Shown piece after piece: positions 35,095-44,335 of a stretch of 64,000 bases of DNA (position 1 is its first letter; every line of letters starts with the position of its first letter). The stretch is taken from positions 409,759 through 473,758 of the forward strand of contig NZ_KK366018.1 in assembly GCF_000686805.1 (NCBI RefSeq), read 5' to 3'. The notes under the pieces are model-generated. The model was given only the letters and a program-made list of their open reading frames with translations, had not been told where the DNA came from and did no database searches. This DNA comes from Bacillus sp. UNC41MFS5. GTDB taxonomy: Bacteria > Bacillota > Bacilli > Bacillales_B > DSM-18226. The translations under genes were made by a program, and so were the position numbers.

Positions 35095-35137
35095 AGCCTA
35101 ACTGATGAGGTAAAAAAAACATCTCATAAGTCAGGCT
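35095..35137 (-). terminator. Intra-operon terminator/attenuator between binding protein and permease
   Basis: On the minus strand AGCCTGACTTATGAG pairs with the copy downstream (two mismatches), and TTTTTT follows. It would cut transcription between binding protein and permease, giving the excess of binding protein usual for ABC importers. Confidence 0.75.
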
Positions 35138-35175
35138 GTTTAAAGAGAATCCTTAAACTAACTTAAACCTTATCA

Positions 35176-36165
35176 TTATTGGAAACTTGGATTGATAACA
35201 TCTTCTGCTTTTGGCTCGGTTTTAAGAAGTTTTTGATCCTTATAGAACGAAATCGCATTTTCAGTTGATTGATAGATGGAACCTTTTGCACTTTCTGTTC
35301 CAAATAACTTTTCATTATCCTCTTTCGAGAAGAATTTCAAGCCAGTAACTGTTCCTTCAAATTCCTTGACATCAATATTTAAACCTTTAGCCATAATTTC
35401 ATTGGCTTCTTTTTCATGTTCTTTCCAATAAGTCATGGCTTCTCCCATCGCCTTAACAAAAGCTTTCACATCTTTCGGACGGTTCTTGATCACATCTTCT
35501 TTAAAGCTGACCGTATCGACGATGATTCCAGATAAATCTTTAGTTGTTAACAAAACTTTACCGTTTGCTTCTGCCCCTTTTGATAACCATGGCTCCCATG
35601 TAACAGCTGCATCCACTTTACCCGCGGCAAAGGCAGCACCTGCATCACCGGCAGACATTTGCACCACTTGTACATCTTTTTCTGTTAATCCGCCTTGTTT
35701 TAATGCTTGTAATGCTAACATATGGCTTGTTGAACCAACTTCGAATGCTACTTGTTTCCCTTTTAAATCTTTGACACTATTAATTCCCTTTTTTACGAGG
35801 ATCCCATCTCCGCCGTAAGAATCATCTAATAACCAAACCACTTGAACTGGAATTTCAGAAGCGGCTAAGGAAACCTGTACATCCAACGCAGTTGCCATCC
35901 CATCGATTTTCCCACTAGCTAATGCTTGTTTACGTTCTCCTAATCCTTCGACAATGGAAAGTTCCACATCAATCCCATTCTTTTCGAAAAAGCCCTTTTC
36001 TTTTGCTAAAAATAACGGACCGTACCCTGTCCAAGTTGGCAGTGTCACCTTCAATGGTTCAGACGACTTCCCATCCTTTGCACTACTTGCCGCATCCTTT
36101 TTACCACATGCTGCTAATGCGAATAACAACACCAGTGAACAAATAACCAATAACCACTTTTTCAC
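35176..36165 (-). CDS. ABC substrate-binding lipoprotein, SsuA/TauA/NMT1 type
   Basis: A 329-residue extracellular lipoprotein. The signal peptide ends in the lipobox LAAC (C20), followed by GKKDAASS. The body matches aliphatic-sulfonate/taurine/thiamine-precursor binding proteins: TWTGYGPLFLAKEKGFFEKNGI region near 45-67, GKIDGMATALD near 88, and a second-lobe GKVDAAVTWEPW near 185. The start is GTG with AAGGGGG 8 bases upstream. The ligand is not determined by sequence; taurine, an alkanesulfonate or another small amine would fit an operon with an omega-aminotransferase. Confidence 0.9.
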   Translation of the reverse strand: MKKWLLVICSLVLLFALAACGKKDAASSAKDGKSSEPLKVTLPTWTGYGPLFLAKEKGFFEKNGIDVELSIVEGLGERKQALASGKIDGMATALDVQVSLAASEIPVQVVWLLDDSYGGDGILVKKGINSVKDLKGKQVAFEVGSTSHMLALQALKQGGLTEKDVQVVQMSAGDAGAAFAAGKVDAAVTWEPWLSKGAEANGKVLLTTKDLSGIIVDTVSFKEDVIKNRPKDVKAFVKAMGEAMTYWKEHEKEANEIMAKGLNIDVKEFEGTVTGLKFFSKEDNEKLFGTESAKGSIYQSTENAISFYKDQKLLKTEPKAEDVINPSFQ

Positions 36166-36223
36166 TCCAAATTCCCCCTTGTTTTTAAAAATATCGATTT
36201 ATATCTGTTACTCTTTTAAACGA

Positions 36224-37330
36224 TTAAGAATGAAGGACACCTGATAACATTCCATTTCCTATTTCGTCGGCTTGGCGAACAGCGTCAATTACCATTTCAG
36301 GCGAGACTTCAAATGGCATATTTGCCATATCCTCGATGGTAATGGTAAATTCACCAAGCTTCTGCCACTGACTTTCTGTTAAGTTCGTTATTCCCATTTG
36401 TTTTAAGGTAAAGGGAAGTCCTACTTCCTGGTAATAACTTATTAACTTTTTCAGTTCATCCTCGCCTGTATTCTCCATACATAACTGTGCAAGAATCCCG
36501 AAGGCAACAATTTCACCATGATAGGTATGGTGTACTTCAGGAAAAATTGTTAACCCAGAATAAATAGCATGGGCTCCTGCTGTTCGGCAGTCATCCCCGC
36601 CATACCCACTGACACTGCCACTGACCAAAATAATGGTATCAATGACATCTTCTAACTCTTTTGTCACTGTTTGGGTTCGAACAGATGTGACAGCTTTTTC
36701 CCCGATTTGAAGCAACGTTTGATAAACCTGTCCTGCTATTGCAACAGCCGTCTGATTTAATATGTTAGGTACCGCTTTTTTCACTGAGGATTTCGTCTCA
36801 AACCATTTAGCCAATGTATCTCCAATACCCGCGATTAGAAAACGAACGGGTGCATTCATGATGATTTCCGAATCTACTAAGACTAATTCAGGTGCCTTCG
36901 ACTTTCTTTCAATCCCAATAAATTCACCATCATTGCTATATAGGATGGCGATAGGCGTGGCTGCTGCACAGGTTGCTGCGATGGTTGGAATGGCAACTAA
37001 CGGTTTATTAAGTTGATAGGCAACCGCTTTAACTGTATCAATGGATTTGCCTCCACCCGTCGCAATAAGAACATCAATCTGTTCATCCTTTAGGTCGGCT
37101 ACTAATCGATCGATATTCGCCTGAGATGATTCACCACCATACCAAAGCGAATGTTTTAATAAAATCTCGTGTTCTGACAAACTCTTTCTTAATGAATCTT
37201 CTACAAGTCCTCTACTAATCTGGCCTCCAATAAGAGCGGCTGTTTTTCCAAAGTTTTTTATGTACCTACCCGCATCTTCTAGTAAACCATTATTTCTAAT
37301 ATATTGAGCTGGTCCCACCGTTACTTTCAT
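36224..37330 (-). CDS. GldA-like iron/zinc-dependent alcohol dehydrogenase
   Basis: A 368-residue group III alcohol dehydrogenase of the glycerol dehydrogenase/HcxA branch. The NAD motif GGGKSIDTVKA is near residues 91-101. Metal ligands are the Asp in GIGDTLAKW near 170, His in AGAHAIYSG near 254 and His in TYHGEIVAFG near 271. It probably reduces the aldehyde or keto acid left after transamination, or oxidises a polyol. CGGGG precedes the ATG. First gene after the sigma-54 promoter, with a roughly 255-base untranslated leader. Confidence 0.88.
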   Translation of the reverse strand: MKVTVGPAQYIRNNGLLEDAGRYIKNFGKTAALIGGQISRGLVEDSLRKSLSEHEILLKHSLWYGGESSQANIDRLVADLKDEQIDVLIATGGGKSIDTVKAVAYQLNKPLVAIPTIAATCAAATPIAILYSNDGEFIGIERKSKAPELVLVDSEIIMNAPVRFLIAGIGDTLAKWFETKSSVKKAVPNILNQTAVAIAGQVYQTLLQIGEKAVTSVRTQTVTKELEDVIDTIILVSGSVSGYGGDDCRTAGAHAIYSGLTIFPEVHHTYHGEIVAFGILAQLCMENTGEDELKKLISYYQEVGLPFTLKQMGITNLTESQWQKLGEFTITIEDMANMPFEVSPEMVIDAVRQADEIGNGMLSGVLHS

Positions 37331-37595
37331 ATCACACCCCGAATCCCTTATAAATTGTTTAAAAATGAATAATATTCTATAAATATAAATATTTACCTAC
37401 TTTATGTCAATATATTTTCTTAATATTCTACTATCAAGTAAAAATACAAATAATACTATAAAAATACACATAATATATTATTTAAAAATATTTTCTTTTA
37501 TTATTTCTGAATAAATATAATTAACCTCCTTTCTTTCGCCTTGAAATTTCGATGCTTATTTGGTCGCTTCGTTTACGTCTCACATCTAAAAATAG

Positions 37596-37612
37596 TGCAA
37601 GTTTTGTGCCAG
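37596..37612 (-). promoter_or_regulatory. Sigma-54 (-24/-12) promoter of the aminotransferase/ABC operon
   Basis: Reading leftwards the site is CTGGCAC-AAAAC-TTGCA. GG and GC are separated by exactly 10 bases, matching the consensus TGGCAC-N5-TTGCW. It starts 3 bp after the stop codon of the sigma-54 activator gene and points at the 37330 gene. Upstream activator sites would fall within the activator's 3' coding region. Confidence 0.85.
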
Positions 37613-37614
37613 TT

Positions 37615-38994
37615 TTAATCTATTCCGTACTTTCTGATTTTTCTAAACACAGAAGGTTGACTTATCCCTAATGCTTTTGCCATGTCTATCGTTGTTTTGT
37701 ATTGTTTCCTAGCCTTAAGTAACACTTGCTTTTCCACACTATCCAGAATCTCATTCAATGAACGATTATTGTAATCAACAGACGTCTCATGAGGATAAGA
37801 TCTTCGAAAATGAGGTGGCAGGTTTTCGATTTCAATCAATTGTTTCGGGGAAGTAACTACCAGTCTTTCAATTAAATTGATTAATTCACGAACATTTCCT
37901 TTCCATTCTTGGGTAAATAACAAATGCAAAACACCTTCATCAAGGCTTCGTTCACGGTGATACTTTTTAGAAAAATACGTTAAAAAGTATTCAATTAACG
38001 GGATAATATCGGTTGAGCGCTTTCTTAATGGCGGGATGGTAATGGGTACAACATTTAAACGGAAGTAGAGGTCATGTCTAAATATTTTTTCTTCCACTGC
38101 TTTCTCTAAGTCTCGATTTGTTGCGGCAAGAATACGGAAATCAACGGTTCGCAGCTTCGTTCCACCAACACGGTAAAATTGCTTTTCCTGAATGAATTTG
38201 AGGATTTTCACTTGATTGACTAACGATAACTCACCAATTTCATCTAAAAATAAGGTCCCGCCTTCTGCAAGCTCCGCTAGCCCAATCTTGCCTTTTGAAT
38301 GGGCTCCAGTAAATGCCCCTGACTCATATCCGAAAAACTCCGCCTCAAACAGCGCTTCTGGGATCGCGCCGCAGTTTACTTCGATAAAAGGGCCGTCTTT
38401 CCGAGAACTTTTTTTATGAACGAATTTCGCAATATGTGATTTGCCTACCCCTGTTTCGCCTAGCAGCAATACATTGACATCAATTTCAGCCACTTGCAGG
38501 GCGAGCTGGAGTACTTTTTTCATTTCTGTACTCGTTGCAATCATTCCGTCTGAATCAAAATGAAGATTTCTTAGCATTTCCAGTTCACTTTTCACTCGTT
38601 CCATTTCGTCTTCGATGTCCATTAAGTATTTTTTCATGTTAAGTAACTCGGTAACATCATGCGAATAACTGACAATCCGCACTAAATGATCGTTATGATC
38701 GAAAACAGGAATCCCGGTTACAAGTAACTTTTCCCCATTATTGGTTGTTTGGACCAGGGTTATTTTCTTTTTTTCTTTAATAACCAACGGCGTCAAAATC
38801 GGTGTAAAAACCCCTTCTTTTTCAAGTTCATAAACAGATCGACCAACCATTTCATTCGCCTTCATATTATAAATTCCTTCGGTTGCTTCGCTTACCTTTA
38901 AAATAATCCCATCTGTATCGGTGACTAAAATATCGTCTTGTAATGATTGAAGAATGGCTTCACTTTCATTCCAAACTTTTTTTTCATCACTCAC
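37615..38994 (-). CDS. Sigma-54-dependent activator (PAS-AAA+-Fis)
   Basis: A 459-residue enhancer-binding protein of the RocR/BkdR type. A PAS sensor domain covers about residues 12-125 (DILVTDTDGIILKVS). The AAA+ domain follows, with Walker A GETGVGKS near 188, the sigma-54-contacting GAFTGA loop near 230 and Walker B TLFLDEIGELS near 250. The Fis-type helix-turn-helix is at the end (TIDMAKALGISQPSVFRKIRK). GTG 38994 has GGGAGGGG just upstream; the frame is open for 10 more codons. It sits directly upstream of a sigma-54 promoter, its evident target. Confidence 0.93.
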   Translation of the reverse strand: MSDEKKVWNESEAILQSLQDDILVTDTDGIILKVSEATEGIYNMKANEMVGRSVYELEKEGVFTPILTPLVIKEKKKITLVQTTNNGEKLLVTGIPVFDHNDHLVRIVSYSHDVTELLNMKKYLMDIEDEMERVKSELEMLRNLHFDSDGMIATSTEMKKVLQLALQVAEIDVNVLLLGETGVGKSHIAKFVHKKSSRKDGPFIEVNCGAIPEALFEAEFFGYESGAFTGAHSKGKIGLAELAEGGTLFLDEIGELSLVNQVKILKFIQEKQFYRVGGTKLRTVDFRILAATNRDLEKAVEEKIFRHDLYFRLNVVPITIPPLRKRSTDIIPLIEYFLTYFSKKYHRERSLDEGVLHLLFTQEWKGNVRELINLIERLVVTSPKQLIEIENLPPHFRRSYPHETSVDYNNRSLNEILDSVEKQVLLKARKQYKTTIDMAKALGISQPSVFRKIRKYGID

Positions 38995-39243
38995 AAATTC
39001 CCCTCCCTTCTTGAATTTTACCACCCCATTTATTATTCATTTTTGAATAAAAAACGAGGTAAACTTCTTGATAGTACAGTTATATCAGATAATTAATAAA
39101 ATTTATACTTTTTTAAATAATTTATTCAATATTGTATAATTAAAATCTTTCATCTGAAATGCATTAGAAAATAAGTACTGAATTAAAAGTATGTAGTGGA
39201 TTCACATTCGTAGTGATAGCTTCATAAGAGAAATACTATTACG

Positions 39244-39503
39244 CTATGATTACCGCTAAGACCGATAAATTGATATAACGGGGATCATAGGACCTCTATG
39301 GTTACCGCTAAGGCCGAAAATTCGGTGTAACGGGCATCATACCCTCTCTATGGTTACCGATAAGACCGAAAATTTGGTGTAATGGGCATCATACCCTCTC
39401 TATGGTTACCGCCAAGACCAAAAATTCGGTGTAACGGGCATCATACCCTCTCTATGGTTACCGATAAGACCGAAAATTTGGTGTAATGGGCATCATATCC
39501 TCA
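39244..39503. repeat. Tandem repeat array A: five 52-bp units
   Basis: Units start at 39244, 39296, 39348, 39400 and 39452 with CTATGRTTACCG and end ATCATAYCCTC-like. Copy 1 is the most diverged. Each unit contains nested inverted repeats, GTTAC...GTAAC around CCGAA-AA-TTCGG, so each can form a hairpin. It lies in the 585-bp gap between the sigma-54 activator and the Dph6-like gene, upstream of both. There are no unique spacers and the unit is not a multiple of three. Confidence 0.95.
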
Positions 39504-39609
39504 TTTTGCTTTTTTGGATTAGACCGTTTGGGCTCAGTTGTCTTTTTTTTTATGATAAAATAGCAATATGACAAACGATGAAAATATCTTAAACGAGGGT
39601 GGATGAATC

Positions 39610-40287
39610 TTGAACAAAAGAATTGCTTTATCGTGGAGTGGCGGGAAGGATTGTTGTATGGCTTTAGATACCCTAGTATCGCAGGGATTTGAAGTAGTCT
39701 GCTTGGTTACGACTGTACCTAAAGAATTAGGGCGAACATTTGGTCATGGCGAGCGAACGGAAATGATTAAACTACAAGGTGAATCGTTAAACATACCAAT
39801 TCATTTTATCGAATGTACATACGAAAACTATACAAGTCAATTTGTCAACGCAATAGAACACTTGAAAAATCAATTTAATGTAACGGGGATTGCATACGGA
39901 GATTTGTATCTAGATGAACATCGAGAATGGGGAGAAAAAGTAGCGGCTGCTGCAAATATCCACTCATTGTACCCATTATGGATGAAAAAGGAAGAAGCCC
40001 TACAATCTTTAGGGAAGTTTGTCCAATCGGGGTATGAAGCAATTGTGATTCGAGTACGGGAGGATGTTCTAAATGACACCTGGCTTGGTAGAATTGTAGA
40101 TGAGACCTTTCTGCGAGATGTACAAAAGACTAGTATTTGTCCCATGGGAGAAGCGGGTGAATATCATACTTTTGTATATGATGGACCTCTATTTTCAAAA
40201 AGAATTCAATTGGAACAAGGAGAATTAATCCAACTAGAAACGACAAAGAAACTAGAATTTAAGAGATATAGCTTAATGGAGAGTTAA
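39610..40287 (+). CDS. Dph6-related ATP pyrophosphatase
   Basis: A 225-residue PP-loop ATPase of the diphthine-ammonia ligase (Dph6/MJ0570) family. The PP-loop SWSGGKDCCMAL is at residues 8-19, ITGIAYGDLYLDEHREW is near 92-108 and CPMGEAGEYHTFV near 178-190, the two family signatures. Bacteria lack diphthamide, so the true reaction, probably an adenylation-dependent amidation, is unknown. The start is TTG with GAGGGTGG upstream. Tandem array A lies about 100 bp upstream. Confidence 0.88.
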   Translation: MNKRIALSWSGGKDCCMALDTLVSQGFEVVCLVTTVPKELGRTFGHGERTEMIKLQGESLNIPIHFIECTYENYTSQFVNAIEHLKNQFNVTGIAYGDLYLDEHREWGEKVAAAANIHSLYPLWMKKEEALQSLGKFVQSGYEAIVIRVREDVLNDTWLGRIVDETFLRDVQKTSICPMGEAGEYHTFVYDGPLFSKRIQLEQGELIQLETTKKLEFKRYSLMES

Positions 40288-40304
40288 GACTACAATTGGG
40301 GTTA

Positions 40305-40338
40305 AAATAACAAAAGGAGGTTGCCCCTTTTGTTATTT
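40305..40338. terminator. Bidirectional terminator
   Basis: AAATAACAAAAGG pairs with CCTTTTGTTATTT between the Dph6-like and catalase genes. Confidence 0.92.
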
Positions 40339-40347
40339 CGACCACTA

Positions 40348-41916
40348 TTAATACGGATCGGAAGGTTCCCCCATTTCCTGAGCTTTTTTCACAGCATCTT
40401 CCATTTTTGAATCTACAGTTTTTCCAGCTTTCTTTATCCCTTCTGCAATCCTCTTTCCATAATCTGGATCACATTGTGTCAGCATTTCCACCATTCGGTC
40501 TTGAATTTCTTTTCGACAAGCAGCAAGTGCTCCCGATAAGTTTGAAATTAATTCATTCTTCTCCCAGTCGTTCAATCGCCGGTAGGTTTCACCCGCTTGA
40601 CCAAAGTTATTGTCGCGTGAGATTCGTTCTCTCACTAGGTTCCCTTCCACATGCGGCTGATGTTCTTTACCAGGGTTCTTCGCTTCTTTTAATCCGCCAA
40701 TAAGGGATGGTTCATAATTAACATGAGGATTTTTTAACTTACCGAAATCCTGTCTATAATCCATTTGGCCCCCGTCTTGGTTTGTCGCAACATGAGTTTT
40801 TGGTCGATTGATAGGCAGCTGTAAGTAGTTGGTGCCCACCCGGTACCGCTGGGTATCAGAATAAGAGTAGGTACGCCCCTGTAATAATTTATCATCAGAG
40901 AAATCAAGGCCATCTACGAGCACACCAGTGCCAAAAGCTACTTGTTCCACTTCAGCAAAGTAATTTTCTGGATTTTTATTTAAGACCATTCTTCCAACTT
41001 TATGCCATGGAAAATCTTCTTTATACCATAGCTTGGTTGGATCAAGTGGATCGAAATCCAGTTCCGGATGCTCACCATCTTCCATGATTTGAACATAAAG
41101 TTCCCATTCTGGATAATCGCCTTTTTCAATTGCTTCATATAAGTCTTGAGTCGCATGACTATAATTCATGCTTTGAATTTCATCTGCTTCTTGTTGGCTT
41201 AGATTTTTTATTCCCTGTTTTGGCTCCCAATGATATTTAACAAGTACCGCTTTTCCTTCTTCATTCACCCACTTATACGCATGCACACCTGAGCCTTGCA
41301 TTTGCCGGTAGTTGGCAGGAATACCCCACGGAGAAAAGACAAAGGTTACCATATGCATAGATTCCGGTGTTTGGCATAAGAAGTCAAACATCCTTTCCGG
41401 GTCTGACAGGTTTGTAACCGGACTAGGCTTAAAGGAATGGACCATATCAGGAAATTTTAATGGATCTCTAATAAAAAATATCTTTAAGTTATTCCCTACT
41501 AAATCCCAATTCCCATCCTCAGTATAAAATTTAATCGCAAATCCTCTTGGGTCGCGTAATGTTTCTGGTGAATGCCCGCCATGAACGACGGACGAAAAAC
41601 GTACAAATACAGGTGTTTGTTTTTCAGTATTCGTAAACACCTTCGCCCTCGTATATTTCGAAATCGGTTCTCCATTTATGGTTCCATACGATTCAAAATA
41701 TCCATGAGCACCAGCACCGCGCGCATGAACGATACGCTCTGGAATTTTTTCGCGGTCAAAATGGCTGATTTTTTCTAAGAAATCATAATTCTCTAATGTC
41801 ATAGGTCCACGGTTTCCTACGGTCCGAACATTTTGGTTATCTGTTACGGGGTGTCCCTGTCGGTTGGTTAGTATTTCTTCAGAATACTCGTTCTCTCCAT
41901 TTACTTGATTTCCCAT
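40348..41916 (-). CDS. katA: Haem catalase
   Basis: Cytosolic monofunctional haem catalase of 522 residues converting hydrogen peroxide to water and oxygen. The catalytic histidine is in [14 protein letters not shown] near 62-75, the distal asparagine region is [13 protein letters not shown] near 130-142, and the proximal haem tyrosine is in [14 protein letters not shown] near 345-358. AAAAGGAGG precedes the ATG. No clear PerR box was seen upstream by eye. Confidence 0.95.
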   Translation of the reverse strand: MGNQVNGENEYSEEILTNRQGHPVTDNQNVRTVGNRGPMTLENYDFLEKISHFDREKIPERIVHARGAGAHGYFESYGTINGEPISKYTRAKVFTNTEKQTPVFVRFSSVVHGGHSPETLRDPRGFAIKFYTEDGNWDLVGNNLKIFFIRDPLKFPDMVHSFKPSPVTNLSDPERMFDFLCQTPESMHMVTFVFSPWGIPANYRQMQGSGVHAYKWVNEEGKAVLVKYHWEPKQGIKNLSQQEADEIQSMNYSHATQDLYEAIEKGDYPEWELYVQIMEDGEHPELDFDPLDPTKLWYKEDFPWHKVGRMVLNKNPENYFAEVEQVAFGTGVLVDGLDFSDDKLLQGRTYSYSDTQRYRVGTNYLQLPINRPKTHVATNQDGGQMDYRQDFGKLKNPHVNYEPSLIGGLKEAKNPGKEHQPHVEGNLVRERISRDNNFGQAGETYRRLNDWEKNELISNLSGALAACRKEIQDRMVEMLTQCDPDYGKRIAEGIKKAGKTVDSKMEDAVKKAQEMGEPSDPY

Positions 41917-41996
41917 ATTATTAACCTCCTTTTCATCACCTTTGTAAGTATTTCCAGAAGGATAAGGGATATGCAGAAAATACCAATTCCCATAAA

Positions 41997-42035
41997 AAAA
42001 GGGGGAAAATCAGCTTTTAACTGATTTTCCCCTTT
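41997..42035 (-). terminator. Terminator after the AHSA1-domain gene
   Basis: GGGGGAAAATCAG pairs with CTGATTTTCCCC around a 7-base loop with an A-tract on the left (T-tract on the minus strand). Confidence 0.9.
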
Positions 42036-42045
42036 CCGAAATTAA

Positions 42046-42468
42046 TTATTGTTCAGAATATTTTTTAAAGTTATCTAAAATCGCCTGCCAACCTGCTTGT
42101 TGCATCTCAATTGGATTGGTCGTTTCCGCATCGAAAGTTTCGATTACCTCGGTTTCGTTTTCGTGACCTTTAAAGGTAATAGTCACTTTTCTTCCATCCC
42201 CCATGGTATATGAGATAACCTCATGTAATTTCACTTCATCATAAATCCCACCAAAATCAAAGCCAAAACTGCCATCCTTTGCTTCCATTCTTGTTAGGAA
42301 TTTTCCACCAACCGTTAAATCATTTTCTGCAACTGGCGTATGCCAGTCTTCTGAAGCATTGTTCCATTGGGTGATGTGTTTTGGCTCTGTCCAATTTTCC
42401 CACACTTTTTCTACTGGCGCATGAACATTTGTTTGTACAGTAATTTTTTCAAAATTGCTTGTTGTCAT
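42046..42468 (-). CDS. SRPBCC/AHSA1-domain protein
   Basis: A 140-residue protein of the START-like superfamily (activator of Hsp90 ATPase homologue 1 type), a single ligand-binding cavity domain. Typical features are VHAPVEKVWENWTEPKHITQW near 14-34, GGKFLTRMEAKDGSF near 54 and the GWQAILDNFKKY C-terminal helix. ATG 42468 has AAAGGTGG 8 bases upstream. The ligand is unknown; many such proteins occur singly in Bacillus. Confidence 0.85.
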   Translation of the reverse strand: MTTSNFEKITVQTNVHAPVEKVWENWTEPKHITQWNNASEDWHTPVAENDLTVGGKFLTRMEAKDGSFGFDFGGIYDEVKLHEVISYTMGDGRKVTITFKGHENETEVIETFDAETTNPIEMQQAGWQAILDNFKKYSEQ

Positions 42469-42612
42469 TTGAATTTCCACCTTTCAACATATAGTGAGTT
42501 TATTATGTAGATTGAATTCCTTCATGCTGTCACAAACCTAATAATATCTTATCAACTCTTCCTTGTAACCGCAATCACTAGTCTTGATAAAGGAAACACA
42601 AAAAAACAAAAA

Positions 42613-42640
42613 AGCCAGGATTGGGTTTCCCATCCTGGCT
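42613..42640 (-). terminator. Terminator of the SufR-like/folE/CDGSH operon
   Basis: AGCCAGGAT pairs with ATCCTGGCT around a 10-base loop, A-tract on the left. Confidence 0.88.
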
Positions 42641-42649
42641 GAATCAAGT

Positions 42650-42662
42650 GGTGCCTGACACC
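42650..42662. repeat. GGTGCCTGACACC dispersed 13-mer
   Basis: An exact copy that directly abuts the TAA stop of the CDGSH gene, as at the glcB 3' end. Confidence 0.7.
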
Positions 42663-42866
42663 TTATTCAGTGGCCCGTGGACTGCTTTCAAATCCTCCTT
42701 TTTTATGTGAACCATCACAGAACGGCTTTTTATTGGAAAGGCCGCAACGGCAGAGATACACTTTTGCCTTTTTTGGATATTCCTTGCCCTCAGAATCAAA
42801 GATCTGAAAATCACCACTTACCTGCAATGGTCCATTATTACTAATCTTAATTTGATTTTCCATCAT
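42663..42866 (-). CDS. CDGSH iron-sulfur protein
   Basis: A 67-residue minimal CDGSH (mitoNEET-like) domain. The [2Fe-2S] ligand set C-x-C-x2-S-x3-P-x-C-D-G-S-H is complete (CRCGLSNKKPFCDGSHKKGGF near 38-58, here named as a region): three cysteines and one histidine. The ATG at 42866 has GAGGAG 8 bases upstream; the longer GTG start would be too close to it. It follows folE by 12 bases in an operon led by a cysteine-rich regulator, pointing to Fe-S or redox control. Confidence 0.92.
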   Translation of the reverse strand: MMENQIKISNNGPLQVSGDFQIFDSEGKEYPKKAKVYLCRCGLSNKKPFCDGSHKKGGFESSPRATE

Positions 42867-42878
42867 TATCACATCTCC

Positions 42879-43517
42879 TCAGTTTTTTATTAATGAAAAA
42901 AATTCAGAACGTAAATCAGCTTGTGCGCCAAATACCCCATGGATGCTTGACGTTGTGGTGGACGTAGTGGATTTTTTTGTTCCCCTGCTGCACATACACA
43001 TGTGTTTGGCTTCAATGACAACGATTGTTCCTTCTGGCGCCAAAACCTCTTCCATCGCGGCGGCAATCTGCGTTGTAAGCCGTTCTTGCACTTGAAATCT
43101 TTTCGCATACCCATCCACCAATCGACCAATTTTTGATAAACCAGTGATTTTCTCATTTGGGATATAACCTACATGGGCAACGCCAAAAAAAGGAGCAAAA
43201 TGATGTTCACACATCGAAAAGAACTCAATATCCTTTACTAAAATCAATCCCTTATGTTCAATATCAAACGTCTTCTCGAGATGGTGTTTTGGGTCCTCAT
43301 GATAACCTTCCGTGTACTCGAGAAATGCATTGAGTACCCTAAATGGAGTTTCTTGTAGTCCATCTCGATCAGGATCATCCCCACACAATTGAATTAATTG
43401 TCTAATTGCCGTGTTGAAAAAATTTACATCCATTAAATTTCGATGGTTTTCCTGTGCATGGTGTTTAAACAAGCTCGGGAATTTCTCCGATAATAAAAGA
43501 TATTGATCACTTGTCAT
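42879..43517 (-). CDS. folE: GTP cyclohydrolase I
   Basis: Converts GTP to dihydroneopterin triphosphate, first step of folate and pterin synthesis. The 212-residue protein shows the family core: [14 protein letters not shown] near 48-61, [14 protein letters not shown] near 99-112 (zinc Cys and active-site His), the [23 protein letters not shown] region near 124-146, and the second zinc cysteine in MCMCSRG near 172. A bridging CxxxxRG context with an extra Cys (MCMCSRG) is slightly unusual. It is an operon partner of a SufR-like regulator and a CDGSH protein, so probably a second, specially regulated copy. Confidence 0.93.
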   Translation of the reverse strand: MTSDQYLLLSEKFPSLFKHHAQENHRNLMDVNFFNTAIRQLIQLCGDDPDRDGLQETPFRVLNAFLEYTEGYHEDPKHHLEKTFDIEHKGLILVKDIEFFSMCEHHFAPFFGVAHVGYIPNEKITGLSKIGRLVDGYAKRFQVQERLTTQIAAAMEEVLAPEGTIVVIEAKHMCMCSRGTKKSTTSTTTSSIHGVFGAQADLRSEFFSLIKN

Positions 43518-43523
43518 TACACA

Positions 43524-44228
43524 TCATTCCTTTGACATGGTATTGGAGGGTTCATCCTCGATGATTAAACTAGGTGTCTTATGATTCACTTGCTCATTTT
43601 GTTGAACTCGAAAAGCGCAGCAGCCATCCCCATTCTGAAGACGTTGTTCTCTATGCACCTTGCATCCAAGTAGCTGGGTCAGAACAGAAACGGTCACACT
43701 GCACAAGATAGGACGCTCGAGAGCAACATTATGAAAGGGACAATTCCGCTCAATTAGGTAATAATCCTTACCCTTTTTGACTACTTCCATATAAGAGTCA
43801 TTTTTTGTATAAAAATCCTTAAGCACTTTTATTCTTTCGGAGGTACTAAGCCCCGACAATTTTGGTTCCCATTCACGAACCCTTTCTTCAACCATCGCAG
43901 CAAGCACATCTTTAAGGTCATTTATTCCGAGATGTTTGACCAACGTGTCAAGAACTTCAATCGTTAAGTGATCATAGTTTTTTTCAAAGAGATGTTCACC
44001 TGCAGAGGTTAAGCGGTATCGGATATGAGGCCGGCCAATGCCATTTTGCTTTTCGGAAATCCTGACAATCCAGCCATCCCTTTCTAAATGGAGGAGATGC
44101 TGACGGACAGCCTCACCGGACATATCTAGCAATGAGGCCAGTTCGCTCATGGATGAAGCACCACTTGTTTTAATCGCATGAACGATTCTTCTTCTTGGCT
44201 CCGATAAATGTTCGGCTTGAAAACTCAG
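43524..44228 (-). CDS. SufR-like Fe-S-sensing transcriptional regulator
   Basis: A regulator with an N-terminal winged helix (SMSELASLLDMSGEAVRQHLL) and a C-terminal cysteine cluster of spacing C-x12-C-x12-C-x13-C-C, near that of the [4Fe-4S] regulator SufR. It probably represses the folE-CDGSH operon it heads. Start is uncertain: the frame is open to a TTG at 44324, but that TTG is only 12 bases past the purU terminator and has no ribosome site. A CTG at 44228 has GGGAGGGGAG just upstream and leaves about 100 bp for a promoter (TTGAAC near 44288). I favour the CTG, giving 234 residues. The stop overlaps the folE ribosome site. Confidence 0.8.
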   Translation of the reverse strand: MSFQAEHLSEPRRRIVHAIKTSGASSMSELASLLDMSGEAVRQHLLHLERDGWIVRISEKQNGIGRPHIRYRLTSAGEHLFEKNYDHLTIEVLDTLVKHLGINDLKDVLAAMVEERVREWEPKLSGLSTSERIKVLKDFYTKNDSYMEVVKKGKDYYLIERNCPFHNVALERPILCSVTVSVLTQLLGCKVHREQRLQNGDGCCAFRVQQNEQVNHKTPSLIIEDEPSNTMSKE

Positions 44229-44335
44229 GTCTCTCCCCTCCCTGCTCTTTCTTAAATGTATATTCAGCAATCTTTCGAATAGTTCAAGATTTTTATTGAA
44301 TAAATGGAAAAATTCATTTTTCAAAGACCAATAAA

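Noticed and set aside
39244..39503. CRISPR array
   Set aside because: The units are contiguous 52-bp repeats without unique spacers, and there are no cas genes in the window.
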